Shown: positions 29,022 through 38,564 of the stretch, piece after piece
Layout of the letters: each line of letters starts with the position of its first letter
How positions within the stretch are numbered: the first letter of the stretch is position 1
DNA from: an uncultured Bacilli bacterium
Lineage (GTDB): Bacteria > Bacillota_I > Bacilli_A > RF39 > UBA660
Direction of reading: 5' to 3'
Assembly (NCBI GenBank): GCA_947628345.1
Contig: CANQZM010000007.1
Location: forward strand, 1 to 46,644
Length of the DNA stretch: 46,644 nucleotides
Notes under the pieces: generated by a model
Databases searched by the model: none
Told to the model about the DNA's origin: nothing
Seen by the model: only the letters and a program-made list of their open reading frames with translations
Position numbers and translations under genes: made by a program

Positions 29022-29046
29022 AAGAATATTCATAATAAATATTCTT
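29022..29046 (-). terminator. Terminator of the DUF5684-like gene
   Basis: AAGAATATT-cataata-AATATTCTT; minus exit is T-rich. Confidence 0.7.
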
Positions 29047-29698
29047 AATTTATTGATTTACCACACCTTGGACAAAAACTAACATTACCTTCGATTGAGC
29101 TACCACATGCTGGACAAAATTTTTGAGCTGAAGTTTCAGTTGATGTTGTTGTTTGATTAACATTACCCTGAGTAGCAGACACATTTGGTTGAGATTGATT
29201 TTGATTAGATTGTGGTTGATAATTTTTAAAGATAATATCTTTCATTGGATGTGGTCCAATATATTCACTTGATCCCAAACCTAGTATACAAGCAAAAATT
29301 GGTGGTAATAATATCAATCCTGCAGCAAAACCATCACCTTTTCCAAAACTACGAGCTAAACTTACATATAGTAGTATCATAAAGTAAATTTCAATTACAA
29401 ATGCTGCCAATGTTCCTATGATTGGTATTATATTTAGTATTGGTGCGAAAAGTACAATTAAAATCCACATCGGATTTATACCTGCGACTTCACATAAACA
29501 CCATGAATTATAAAATGGAATAAGTGCTGCCCATCCTGGTTTATTTCCTTTCTTCAATATTTTCCACATTCCAACAATAGTTATTATACCTACTGCTAAC
29601 ATAATCAAAACTGCAAATGCCCCTATGCCTAAAATTGCTGCTACTAGTGAATCTACGTTTGCACTAGAAACAGCGCTACTAGATACATAATTATCCAT
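29045..29698 (-). CDS. DUF5684-like membrane protein with C-terminal zinc ribbon
   Basis: MWKILKKGNKPGWAALIPFYNSWCLCEVAG; FCPACGSSIEGNVSFCPRCGKSIN. Confidence 0.8.
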   Translation of the reverse strand: MDNYVSSSAVSSANVDSLVAAILGIGAFAVLIMLAVGIITIVGMWKILKKGNKPGWAALIPFYNSWCLCEVAGINPMWILIVLFAPILNIIPIIGTLAAFVIEIYFMILLYVSLARSFGKGDGFAAGLILLPPIFACILGLGSSEYIGPHPMKDIIFKNYQPQSNQNQSQPNVSATQGNVNQTTTSTETSAQKFCPACGSSIEGNVSFCPRCGKSIN

Positions 29699-29759
29699 AC
29701 CTTTACTCCTTTCTATAATAGTAGAATAGCATAGTTTCTGTAATTATGCTACAACTTTA

Positions 29760-30992
29760 TTAATCAGTTGTCATATTCTTGACAGCATAAATTAAAGCCA
29801 GTTTTCCCATCTCATAAGTAAGTGAACCTTGTTGGTAGGCAATATACGGTTCTCTTATAGGTCCATCACAACTAATTTCAATACTTGAGCCTTGAGTAAA
29901 AGAACCTGATGCCATAATAACTTGATCACTATAACCAGGCATATCCCAAGGATATGGTATACAATGAGCATCAATAGGAGATCCTTGTTGAATACCCTGA
30001 ACGTATTTAATTAATTCTTCAGAAGATTTAAAGATTATATTTTGAACAATATCTGCTCTTTCTTCGTTGTATTTAGGTTCTACCTCGTAACCTAATTTTT
30101 CCATAAGACAAGAAGTTAAAGTAGCAATTTTTAAACTTGCCGCAACCACACTTGGAGCCAAATATAATCCTTGTAGTAAACTACGGTTAATACCTAAACT
30201 TGGTCCTACTTCTTTTCCTTCTCCAGGTAAAGTTAATCTTTCTCCTACTAGTTCTATCAAATCATGACGTCCAGCGACATAGGCACCATTAGGGGCAATA
30301 CCTCCACCCAAATTTTTAATTAACGATCCAACTACAATATCAACTCCACATTCGCCAACTTCTTTAACATCAACAAATTCACAATAGCAATTATCGACCA
30401 TAATAATTATATCTTGATTAATATCTTTTATAAACTTAACCACTTTTTGAACTTGATCTAAAGTAATTGATTTTCTAGTAGAATAACCTTTAGATCTTTG
30501 TATTTCAATAACTTTTATGTTAGATGAAGTAACTACTTTTTTAATTTCTTCATAATTAAAGTCATTATTAATTAAATCAATTTGTTGATAATTAATTCCA
30601 AAAGATTTTAGACTACTGGGATTATCTTTAATACCAATAACTTCATGTAAAGTATCATATGGCTCTCCACTAATAGATAATAAGGTATCATTTGGTCTTA
30701 ATAAGGCGAAAAAAGTTACTGTTAAGGCATGTGAACCAGAAATGAATTGATTTCTGACAATGGCGTCTTCACAACCTAAGATTTTACTAAATATTTTTTC
30801 AATTTTATCACGTCCTACATCGTTATATCCATATCCAGTAGTAGTCGCAAAATCACTTTCACTAATTTTTTGTTCATGAAAAGCATTAAGTACTTTTTTT
30901 GCATTGGTAAAGGAGATTTGATCTATTTTTCTAAATTGTTCAGCGCAAGTTAGTTCTGCATCTTGTATTAAGTTTTCTATATTCTTAACCAT
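29760..30992 (-). CDS. Methionine gamma-lyase family / aluminium-resistance-type PLP enzyme (YnbB-like)
   Basis: GYGYNDVGRDKIEKIFSKILGCEDAIVRNQFISGSHAL; VVGSLIKNLGGGIAPNGAYVAGR; ~410 aa. Confidence 0.88.
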   Translation of the reverse strand: MVKNIENLIQDAELTCAEQFRKIDQISFTNAKKVLNAFHEQKISESDFATTTGYGYNDVGRDKIEKIFSKILGCEDAIVRNQFISGSHALTVTFFALLRPNDTLLSISGEPYDTLHEVIGIKDNPSSLKSFGINYQQIDLINNDFNYEEIKKVVTSSNIKVIEIQRSKGYSTRKSITLDQVQKVVKFIKDINQDIIIMVDNCYCEFVDVKEVGECGVDIVVGSLIKNLGGGIAPNGAYVAGRHDLIELVGERLTLPGEGKEVGPSLGINRSLLQGLYLAPSVVAASLKIATLTSCLMEKLGYEVEPKYNEERADIVQNIIFKSSEELIKYVQGIQQGSPIDAHCIPYPWDMPGYSDQVIMASGSFTQGSSIEISCDGPIREPYIAYQQGSLTYEMGKLALIYAVKNMTTD

Positions 30993-31729
30993 TAATAAGT
31001 ACCTCCATCCACTGTTATTATTTGATTATTAAGATAACTAGCATCATCTGATAGTATAAAATAAATAACTTTAGCAATTTCTTCACCTTCAGCAAACCTA
31101 TTTATAAAAATCTTATCCTCTTCACTTTTAATATATTCTATATCAAGATCTTTTATTTCATTTTCCGTTTTAACCCACCCTGGCGCCACAGCATTAACTC
31201 GAATATAAGGAGCAAACTCTAAAGCTAAGTTATGTGTTAAAGAATTAAGTGCCGCTTTTGAAGCATCATAATCAATTGACATTGGAAAGTATTTATTAAT
31301 ACCATTAGTAGAAGATAAATTAACAATACTACCAGATCTTTGTTTATACATAATTGCTCCAACTAACTTACTTACTAAAAATGTTCCTACTACATTTGTT
31401 TCTAATGTTTTCATAAAATTTTGTTTATTCTTATCATCAAATATAGTATCAATACAAATAGCTGCATTATTGACTAAATAATCAATTTTTCCAAAATCAT
31501 TAATTATTTTATTAATAGTTAAATTAATTTGATCTTCATCAGTAATATCACATTTATATATATTAATTTTTATTCCAAATTGTTTTTCTAATTCTTTCTT
31601 TAACTTAACTGCAGAATTTTCAGAAGATAGATAAGTAATTGCTAAATCACAATTTTTACTAGCTAAATATTTACTAATTTCCTTACCTAATCCACTAGCT
31701 CCACCAGTTATTAAAGCTACCTTATTCAT
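30992..31729 (-). CDS. SDR-family oxidoreductase (FabG-like)
   Basis: ALITGGASGLGKEISKYL; NNAA; YDASKAALNSLTHNLALEFAPYIRVNAVAPGWVKT. Confidence 0.92.
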   Translation of the reverse strand: MNKVALITGGASGLGKEISKYLASKNCDLAITYLSSENSAVKLKKELEKQFGIKINIYKCDITDEDQINLTINKIINDFGKIDYLVNNAAICIDTIFDDKNKQNFMKTLETNVVGTFLVSKLVGAIMYKQRSGSIVNLSSTNGINKYFPMSIDYDASKAALNSLTHNLALEFAPYIRVNAVAPGWVKTENEIKDLDIEYIKSEEDKIFINRFAEGEEIAKVIYFILSDDASYLNNQIITVDGGTY

Positions 31730-31784
31730 AATGACACCTCTTTACTTCTTGATTATATATCAGCGTTTTTCTTTTAGCAAGATA

Positions 31785-31817
31785 AAACCTCATATCTTTT
31801 AAGTAGAAATGAGGTTT
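31785..31817 (-). terminator. Terminator of rpmG-efp
   Basis: AAACCTCAT-N15-ATGAGGTTT; minus exit TTTTATC. Confidence 0.75.
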
Positions 31818-31831
31818 ATCATATAATTTAT

Positions 31832-32389
31832 TTAAGCTCTTGAAGAGTATTTTCCATCAGCTGTAGTAACCAAAATTTTTTCACCTTGTTCAATAAATAA
31901 TGGAACTTTTACAACTAATCCAGTCTCAACAGTTGCGTCTTTAAGCGCATTATTAGTAGTATTTCCTCTAACCGCAGGTTCTGTTTCAACAACTGTAAAT
32001 TCTATTTTATCAGGTAAATCTATTCCTAATAGTTCCCCTTCATATAAAATAACATACACACTAGTATTTTCAATTAAATAATTTTTGCTGTCACCAACTT
32101 GATCAGCACTTAACTCTAATTGTTCAAACGTCTCCATATTCATAAAGAAGTAAGTATCTCCTGTATTATATAAATATTGAACGTTTTGTTTATTAATATT
32201 AGCCTTTTCAAATTTGACATTAGTATTAAATGTTTTTTCAACAATACCACCAGTTCTCAAATTTCTCAATTTAGTTTTCATAAAAGCTGAACCTTTACCT
32301 GGCTTTACATGTAAAAACTCTACTACTTGATAAATTTGACCGTCTATCATAATAGTCATTCCGTTTTTGATATCATTTACATTTATCAT
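31832..32389 (-). CDS. efp: Elongation factor P (start moved to the ATG at 32389)
   Basis: INVNDIKNGMTIMIDGQIYQVVEFLHVKPGKGSAFMKTKLRNLRTG; AAGGTGA RBS before ATG. Confidence 0.97.
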   Translation of the reverse strand: MINVNDIKNGMTIMIDGQIYQVVEFLHVKPGKGSAFMKTKLRNLRTGGIVEKTFNTNVKFEKANINKQNVQYLYNTGDTYFFMNMETFEQLELSADQVGDSKNYLIENTSVYVILYEGELLGIDLPDKIEFTVVETEPAVRGNTTNNALKDATVETGLVVKVPLFIEQGEKILVTTADGKYSSRA

Positions 32390-32418
32390 AATCTTCACCT
32401 TTTCTAGCCTTATTTAGC

Positions 32419-32583
32419 TTATTTTTTTTCTTTATGTTCTGTATGTTTTTTGCATCTAGGACAATATCTATTTAAATTTAGACGTTCTGTTGTATTTTTA
32501 ACATTCTTTTCAACTCTATAATTTTCTTCATTACATTCACTACATATTAATGTTTTCATTTGTCTATTCCCTACTTTTGCCAT
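32419..32583 (-). CDS. rpmG: 50S ribosomal protein L33 (start at ATG 32583)
   Basis: [50 protein letters not shown] before the ATG. Confidence 0.9.
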   Translation of the reverse strand: MAKVGNRQMKTLICSECNEENYRVEKNVKNTTERLNLNRYCPRCKKHTEHKEKK

Positions 32584-32608
32584 GCTATCCCTCCTTACGT
32601 CTATAGGT

Positions 32609-32636
32609 ATTATATCAAAAATCAAGAAAAAAGCAA
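32609..32636 (-). promoter_or_regulatory. Probable promoter of rpmG-efp
   Basis: Minus TTGCTT-N16-TATAAT. Confidence 0.55.
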
Positions 32637-32674
32637 AAGATTTTTATAGTTTTAGTGATTTTAAATCTAAAATT

Positions 32675-33940
32675 TTACTTATTTACAGTAATTACAGCTC
32701 TAGCTCCATATAATTTAGTAGGTTCACCATTATCAGATGTTAACATACCAGCATTATTAAGGTAATAGGCTGTTTTCCCTCCAGTTTGAGAATTCATTGT
32801 CCAATAACCAATATTATATTGATTACTTACTATTAAATTATCTTCTTCTGTACCATTATAATTTTTAGATAAATGTAAGTAATTATTCATCCATCTAGGA
32901 CAAGAATTAATACTATCAGAACAACTAAGCAAACTAGCTTCTTGAACAGTTATTAATCTAGCCTTAACTTTTTTTTCAGTTAAAGTATATTCATTAGAAC
33001 TACAAGTATTATAAGTTGAACAACTAGTAAATTTATTATTATTAAAAACAGTTGTACCCATAGTATAAATTTGTTCTAGAACATTTACCCAATCTTTTGT
33101 AGCCATTTCTAATTTTGCAAGTACGGTTAATGGTCCTTGATTAGTAGTAGTACTAGTTTCATTCCAAGCTACATTAGTAATAGTATTTTCACGTTGCTGC
33201 ATAACTATTTTACTACCTTTATCTTCTATAACATAAAATATTTTTTCTAACTGATTAGTTACTTTATATTTAATAATTGTTCCAGATGGACAACTTCCTG
33301 CCACTTTACTGTTATAACAATCTGATACTTTACAAGTAGTTTCTTCTCCAGTTAAACAATAATCATCAGCAATACTATTATCATCATAATTATATGCATT
33401 AACTATATATGGATTACTATCATATTTAGTAATTTCTAATTGATCAGTTGTAAAATTTAAATCAACGGTTGCTAAGCCAACACTACTATCAAAAGTAACA
33501 GTAGCTACTTCATTATCACTATTATTACTAATTCTAATAGCTACTTCTTTACTATCTTGCTCTGTACCATTGGCATCTAAAACAATACCAGTTCTTTCAA
33601 TCACTTCATCTACATAAGAAACTAAAACATCCTGAGAATTAGTTTCATAGTATAAATTACTCTTAACTTTAATACTATTTACATTCATTAATTTGACATT
33701 AATAATAACCGTATTATTAGGTTCTAGGGCAATTGAATTATTTTTATCTAAATCTTGACTAGTTATGTATGAATATAAATTTCCTGCCACTATATTTAAA
33801 GCTCCCTTACTTTCATTATGAACTGAGAAAATAGCATAGGAAAACCCACAACTTACAATTAATATAGATGTAATAATAATAGCAATTAAATAACCAGTTT
33901 TAATGTTTATATTTTTCTTAAGATAATACTTTAATTTCAT
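32675..33940 (-). CDS. Secreted protein with TasA/camelysin-like N-terminus and DUF6273-like C-terminus
   Basis: GYLIAIIITSILIVSCGFSYAIFSVHNESKGALNIVAGNL; C-terminal GYWTMNSQTGGKTAYYLNNAGMLTSDNGEPTKLYGARAVITVNK. Confidence 0.6.
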   Translation of the reverse strand: MKLKYYLKKNINIKTGYLIAIIITSILIVSCGFSYAIFSVHNESKGALNIVAGNLYSYITSQDLDKNNSIALEPNNTVIINVKLMNVNSIKVKSNLYYETNSQDVLVSYVDEVIERTGIVLDANGTEQDSKEVAIRISNNSDNEVATVTFDSSVGLATVDLNFTTDQLEITKYDSNPYIVNAYNYDDNSIADDYCLTGEETTCKVSDCYNSKVAGSCPSGTIIKYKVTNQLEKIFYVIEDKGSKIVMQQRENTITNVAWNETSTTTNQGPLTVLAKLEMATKDWVNVLEQIYTMGTTVFNNNKFTSCSTYNTCSSNEYTLTEKKVKARLITVQEASLLSCSDSINSCPRWMNNYLHLSKNYNGTEEDNLIVSNQYNIGYWTMNSQTGGKTAYYLNNAGMLTSDNGEPTKLYGARAVITVNK

Positions 33941-34008
33941 ACCATCACTATCCTATAATATTATTAGTATATCATATATTTATTATTTTTGACACTACAA
34001 GTATTTAA

Positions 34009-36063
34009 TTATGGATTAAGTGTAAAATATGCATCCGTTACCCTTGAGGTAATTCTTTTAGTTACTGTACTTGCAAAAGTATTACCAGTATCTGATCTAG
34101 ATGAATTGGGTGAGACTACAACAATTGACATTTTAGGTTGATCGCTTGGTGCATAGCCCACAAATGTTGAAGTAATTGTTTCTTTATCAATAACTCCATC
34201 ATTATCAGTGTCAATAAAACTTTGAGATGTTCCTGTTTTACCACTAGGACTATAGTTTGGATTCATATAACCTCTTCCATATCCACCGTTAGAATTAATA
34301 ACCGCATAAAAGCCTTCATGAACACGGTTCATATATTCTTCTTTTGTATCAATTTTATTTAATTCCTTAACTTTCTTTTCATAAATTATTTTATTTAACT
34401 CTTCTGTTTCACTAGCTTCATGAACTTCTTTTAATAAATGTGGTTGTAATCTAGTACCCTTATTAGCAATAGTAGTTATATATTGAGATAATTGAATAGT
34501 TGTATAAGTTTCATATTGACCAATTACAAAATCTAAAAGATTTCCAGCTTTAGTATCTTCTTTAGCACCATAACCTACACTTTCAATAGGTAAATCTATT
34601 CCTGTTTTTACTCCTAAACCAAACGAATGATACATAGCTCGATAAGTATCAAATGCAGTCTGATTAAGTGGTAGCGTCATCCCTCTACTATAATTATAAC
34701 CTGCCACTTTAATAGCGGTTTTCCACTGATAAACGTTACTTGATTTAGCTAAAGCTGTAATATCATTAATTCGGCCTAAAGTCATGTAAGAACATTTTTC
34801 ATTAGTACCTCTAACCTTAATACATTCATCAACAATATAATCTCCAATATGTAAAGCACCTGTATTATAACCTACTAAGATTGAAGCACCTTTAACAATT
34901 GAACCAGGTGTTACTGGAGAAGTTAAAATACTAGTAGTATTATCAATTATTTTACCGTTTACAATTTGTTTAGAAGCCATAGCTAAAATTTCTCCTGTAT
35001 TAGGATCTTCTATAACTACTGATGAATGATCATAAAATTGAGTATTAGCTTCACTTTTAGTTTTGGTAACTTCATCCGCCAAAATATCTTCTACTTGTTT
35101 TTGTAAATTAATATCAATTGATAAGACAATATCATTACCTCGTTTACCTTCACTAACTAATTTTAATTCATGACTGTTTACAGCCTGATATAATTCTTTA
35201 GTTCCACGTAAGTAGTCTTCATATTGTTTTTCAATATAACTAAGACCAACTCTATCATTTAGGGAATATCCTTTACTTAAATAATAATCCTTATCTTCTG
35301 CTGGAATACCTGAAGAAGATGATGACACTACTCCTAATATAGATTTAAAAGTATCTCCGTAAGGATAGACTCTTTCCCAATCAAGTCTAGTATTAAAACC
35401 TTTTAATTCTTTATTATTTTCTGAAATATATGCATACTCTTCATCAGTAACATCATTAGTTCTAATAGTTTTTTCATCATAAGAATAACCCTTATTCATT
35501 AAATAATATAAATAAGCTGCCTTTTTGTCGTCTTCACTCATAGTATTTAGTTCTTCATCAGTAATCCTACTTATTTTTAACTTAGTAATATCATCATTAG
35601 TTAATTTTCTTTGTTCTAATTTAGTCCATTCCTTATTAGTTATTTTACTATTTGCTATATTAGGATGGATAACTACATAAAATTCTTGTTGATTTTTCTT
35701 TTCTAACTTATTATATTCCAAATTTAAATGTCTACTAACTTTATAAGCTAAGTTAATTTCATCTTCAGTAGAAATTGATTTTTCTTTTTTATAATAAATT
35801 GTTTTTACAGCAATATTATCAACTATAATATTATAATTTCGATCATAAATTCTACCTCGTGGAGTTGAAGGTCCTTCAACAATATTATGAGTTAATTCTT
35901 CTAACTGATCATTATATTTTTTATTATCAATTATCATTACTTTATAAAATTTAATAGTTACAATTGCAAACAACCCTATAACAGCAATTAAAATAATTAA
36001 TATTCTTCTTTGTTCAATCTTAGTTAAAGATAATTTCTTCTTTTTATTTAATTTTTTGCTCAT
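34009..36063 (-). CDS. Class B penicillin-binding protein (transpeptidase)
   Basis: SxxK (SIVK), SSN and SGKTGTSQ motifs in order; N-terminal TM; RGRIYDRN dimerisation region. Confidence 0.92.
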   Translation of the reverse strand: MSKKLNKKKKLSLTKIEQRRILIILIAVIGLFAIVTIKFYKVMIIDNKKYNDQLEELTHNIVEGPSTPRGRIYDRNYNIIVDNIAVKTIYYKKEKSISTEDEINLAYKVSRHLNLEYNKLEKKNQQEFYVVIHPNIANSKITNKEWTKLEQRKLTNDDITKLKISRITDEELNTMSEDDKKAAYLYYLMNKGYSYDEKTIRTNDVTDEEYAYISENNKELKGFNTRLDWERVYPYGDTFKSILGVVSSSSSGIPAEDKDYYLSKGYSLNDRVGLSYIEKQYEDYLRGTKELYQAVNSHELKLVSEGKRGNDIVLSIDINLQKQVEDILADEVTKTKSEANTQFYDHSSVVIEDPNTGEILAMASKQIVNGKIIDNTTSILTSPVTPGSIVKGASILVGYNTGALHIGDYIVDECIKVRGTNEKCSYMTLGRINDITALAKSSNVYQWKTAIKVAGYNYSRGMTLPLNQTAFDTYRAMYHSFGLGVKTGIDLPIESVGYGAKEDTKAGNLLDFVIGQYETYTTIQLSQYITTIANKGTRLQPHLLKEVHEASETEELNKIIYEKKVKELNKIDTKEEYMNRVHEGFYAVINSNGGYGRGYMNPNYSPSGKTGTSQSFIDTDNDGVIDKETITSTFVGYAPSDQPKMSIVVVSPNSSRSDTGNTFASTVTKRITSRVTDAYFTLNP

Positions 36064-36127
36064 AAGGACCTCCCCTCTATTACTAGTTTATCACATAATT
36101 AAAAAGTTATTTCATATATTTTACTGG

Positions 36128-36394
36128 GTGATAAATATTTATAAAAATCTAATTATTAATTATATTAACAACAAGTTAACTGTTGATGATATTATAGAAT
36201 TTGCTGCTACAAATAATATTAAAATTACAAATTCAGAATCTATTATAATATATAATTTTATAAAAAGAAATTATTTAAAAGTTTTAAATAATGATTTAGA
36301 GGTTTTTAAAGAATTAAAAACAAATATTTCTAAACCTTTATATGATAAAATTATAGAATTATATTTGAGTTATAAAAGCAAGTTTTTTCCTTAA
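36128..36394 (+). CDS. YqfT/DUF2624-like small protein (start possibly GTG at 36128)
   Basis: INNKLTVDDIIEFAATNNIKITNSESIIIYNFIKRNYLKVLNNDLEVFKELKTNI; next to nfo, as yqfT is next to yqfS in Bacillus. Listed ORF from 36056 overlaps the divergent PBP gene. Confidence 0.6.
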   Translation: MINIYKNLIINYINNKLTVDDIIEFAATNNIKITNSESIIIYNFIKRNYLKVLNNDLEVFKELKTNISKPLYDKIIELYLSYKSKFFP

Positions 36395-36404
36395 ACTTGC
36401 TTTT
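36374..36404. terminator. Bidirectional terminator spanning both stop codons of the convergent pair
   Basis: AAAAGCAAGTTT-tttcctt-AAACTTGCTTTT, perfect 12-bp stem. Confidence 0.9.
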
Positions 36405-37272
36405 GTAGTCTTTCTTTCATATTTTGGTCAAATTTTTTATTTTTAATCATATTTATTTCATCTTTATATGGTGGATTTGTACCTATATATGGTGTTTCTA
36501 AGATTTTAGGAATTGATTCTAATTTTGGATTATATATAATTTTAATTAGATTATCAAAACCAATTGTTCCATAGCCGATATTTTCATGTCTATCTTTATG
36601 AGAATCTTGAGGATTCTTACTATCATTTATATGAATACATTTTACATAGTTTAGTCCGATTATTTCATCGAAATATGTCAGTAACTGATCAAAATCAGCT
36701 ACATTATATCCAGCATCATTTAAGTGACAAGTATCAAGACAAACTCCTATTCGTTGTTTATTTTTAATACCCGTAATAATTTTTTTAATTTCTTTAAAAT
36801 TAGAACCAATTTCACTACCTTTACCAGCCATAGTTTCTAATAGAATCGTCACTTCACTATTTTCTAAAACTTGATTCAAGGCATTAATAATATTTTTAAT
36901 ACCAACATCTATCCCTAATCCAACATGACTTCCAGGATGTAGTACTAAATATTTTATACCTAAGGCCTCACAACGTTTAACTTCTTCCTTTAGAAAGTTT
37001 ATAGAAAATTGATATTTCTCAGGATCATTATTATTAGCTAAATTAACAATATATGGAGCATGAACAATTACTTTAGAATAATCGATATTATTTTCTTTAA
37101 TAAGAGCTTGAGCTTTTTTTGTTAATTCAGTATCTATAGGATAACGCATTGTATTTTGAGGAGCACCTGTATAAAACATGAAAGTATTAGCTCCATAACT
37201 TAGTGCTTCTTCTAAACTTCCTAAAAGTTGACTATCCTTTTTAAATCCAACGTGGCTTCCAATAATTAACAT
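36391..37272 (-). CDS. nfo: Endonuclease IV (start moved to the ATG at 37272)
   Basis: IGSHVGFKKDSQLLGSLEEALSYGANTFMFYTGAPQNTMR; GVCLDTCHLNDAGYN; HINDSKNPQDSHKDRHENIGYGTIGF. Confidence 0.96.
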   Translation of the reverse strand: MLIIGSHVGFKKDSQLLGSLEEALSYGANTFMFYTGAPQNTMRYPIDTELTKKAQALIKENNIDYSKVIVHAPYIVNLANNNDPEKYQFSINFLKEEVKRCEALGIKYLVLHPGSHVGLGIDVGIKNIINALNQVLENSEVTILLETMAGKGSEIGSNFKEIKKIITGIKNKQRIGVCLDTCHLNDAGYNVADFDQLLTYFDEIIGLNYVKCIHINDSKNPQDSHKDRHENIGYGTIGFDNLIKIIYNPKLESIPKILETPYIGTNPPYKDEINMIKNKKFDQNMKERLQKQV

Positions 37273-37319
37273 AACATCACCTATCATTAATATATCATAA
37301 TTTAAAAATAATGCAAAAA

Positions 37320-37339
37320 AAAATTCCAATTGGAATTTT
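37320..37339 (-). terminator. Palindromic terminator after the pilin genes
   Basis: AAAATTCCAATTGGAATTTT with minus-strand T-run. Confidence 0.75.
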
Positions 37340-37354
37340 TAATACTTATTGATT

Positions 37355-37858
37355 TTATGCTCCTGCTGGATCAATAGTACATACAGGTGTTGAGGCATCA
37401 GCAGCTTTAGTAGCTCCACTAGTTTTTACAACCTCTCGTGAGATTGTACTTTCTTCTTTTTCCTCTGGAATACCATGTCCTTTACCATCTACTCCTGTAA
37501 AATAATATTTGGCTGTAGATGCATTTTCTTTTATTTCTATTTTAACATGTCCTGTTATTGTTGAATTACTCCAAGGTGATGTTCCTCCTTTTTCCAAGTC
37601 GGCTGCATTTAATTTATAATATAATGTTCCTGCTGTCGGATAAGATCCATTACAATTTAACTCATCATTTAAATAGGCATATCTAACTGCCGTTATGTAT
37701 GACTTAGCAGTATCTGCAAATGCATCTTTTCTTGACTGTAATATATATCTAGTTACTGCCGGTATTGCAACCATAATTAATATTCCCATGATTACTATTA
37801 CTGCCAATAACTCGATTAATGTAAATCCTTTTTTATTTTTAAATAATTTCTTCATCAA
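37355..37858 (-). CDS. Type IV prepilin-like protein 1
   Basis: MMKKLFKNKKGFTLIELLAVIVIMGILIMVAIPAV: class III prepilin signal. Confidence 0.93.
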   Translation of the reverse strand: MMKKLFKNKKGFTLIELLAVIVIMGILIMVAIPAVTRYILQSRKDAFADTAKSYITAVRYAYLNDELNCNGSYPTAGTLYYKLNAADLEKGGTSPWSNSTITGHVKIEIKENASTAKYYFTGVDGKGHGIPEEKEESTISREVVKTSGATKAADASTPVCTIDPAGA

Positions 37859-37884
37859 TTCTCTCTCCTCGCATTTTTTACTAA

Positions 37885-38397
37885 TTAAGATCCAGATCCA
37901 GCTGGGTTAATTGTACAAATCTGACCTGAAGGTTTAGCAACTGTACCTGCACCACTAGATTTTACAACGTCTCGAGTGATTGTACTTTCTTCTTGTTCTG
38001 ATGAAATACCATGACCTTTGGCATCCGTTCCTTTAAAATAATATGTAGCTTTAGCTGTACCATTATCATTTTCTTTTATAACTGCTTTTACATATCCCGT
38101 TATTGTTGAATTACTCCAAGGTGATGTTCCTCCTTTTTCCAAGTCAGCTGCATTTAATTCATAATAGAAACTACCATCACTACTAGTTCCTGAACATGTC
38201 AATTCATCATTTAAATAAGCATATCTAACTGCTGTTATATATGACTTAGCAGTATCAGCAAACGCATCTTTTCTTGATTGTAATATATATCTAGTTACTG
38301 CTGGTATTGCAACCATGATTAATATTCCCATGATTACTATTACTGCCAATAACTCGATTAATGTAAATCCTTTTTTATTTCTAAATAATTTCTTCAT
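37885..38397 (-). CDS. Type IV prepilin-like protein 2 (paralog of 37355-37858)
   Basis: MKKLFRNKKGFTLIELLAVIVIMGILIMVAIPAVTRYILQSRKDAFADTAKSYITAVRYAYLNDEL nearly identical to prepilin 1. Confidence 0.93.
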   Translation of the reverse strand: MKKLFRNKKGFTLIELLAVIVIMGILIMVAIPAVTRYILQSRKDAFADTAKSYITAVRYAYLNDELTCSGTSSDGSFYYELNAADLEKGGTSPWSNSTITGYVKAVIKENDNGTAKATYYFKGTDAKGHGISSEQEESTITRDVVKSSGAGTVAKPSGQICTINPAGSGS

Positions 38398-38564
38398 TAA
38401 ATCCCTCCTAGTCTCTACTATTACCATAGCATAAGTAATTTATAAATTCAAGATTTTTTTATAAATTTTTATCTGCTTTACTTTCTTATATGACATATTA
38501 ATTTACTATACACTATCAAATACAATTATTAGATATATTTTAGCAAAAATAACTCTACTAAATC

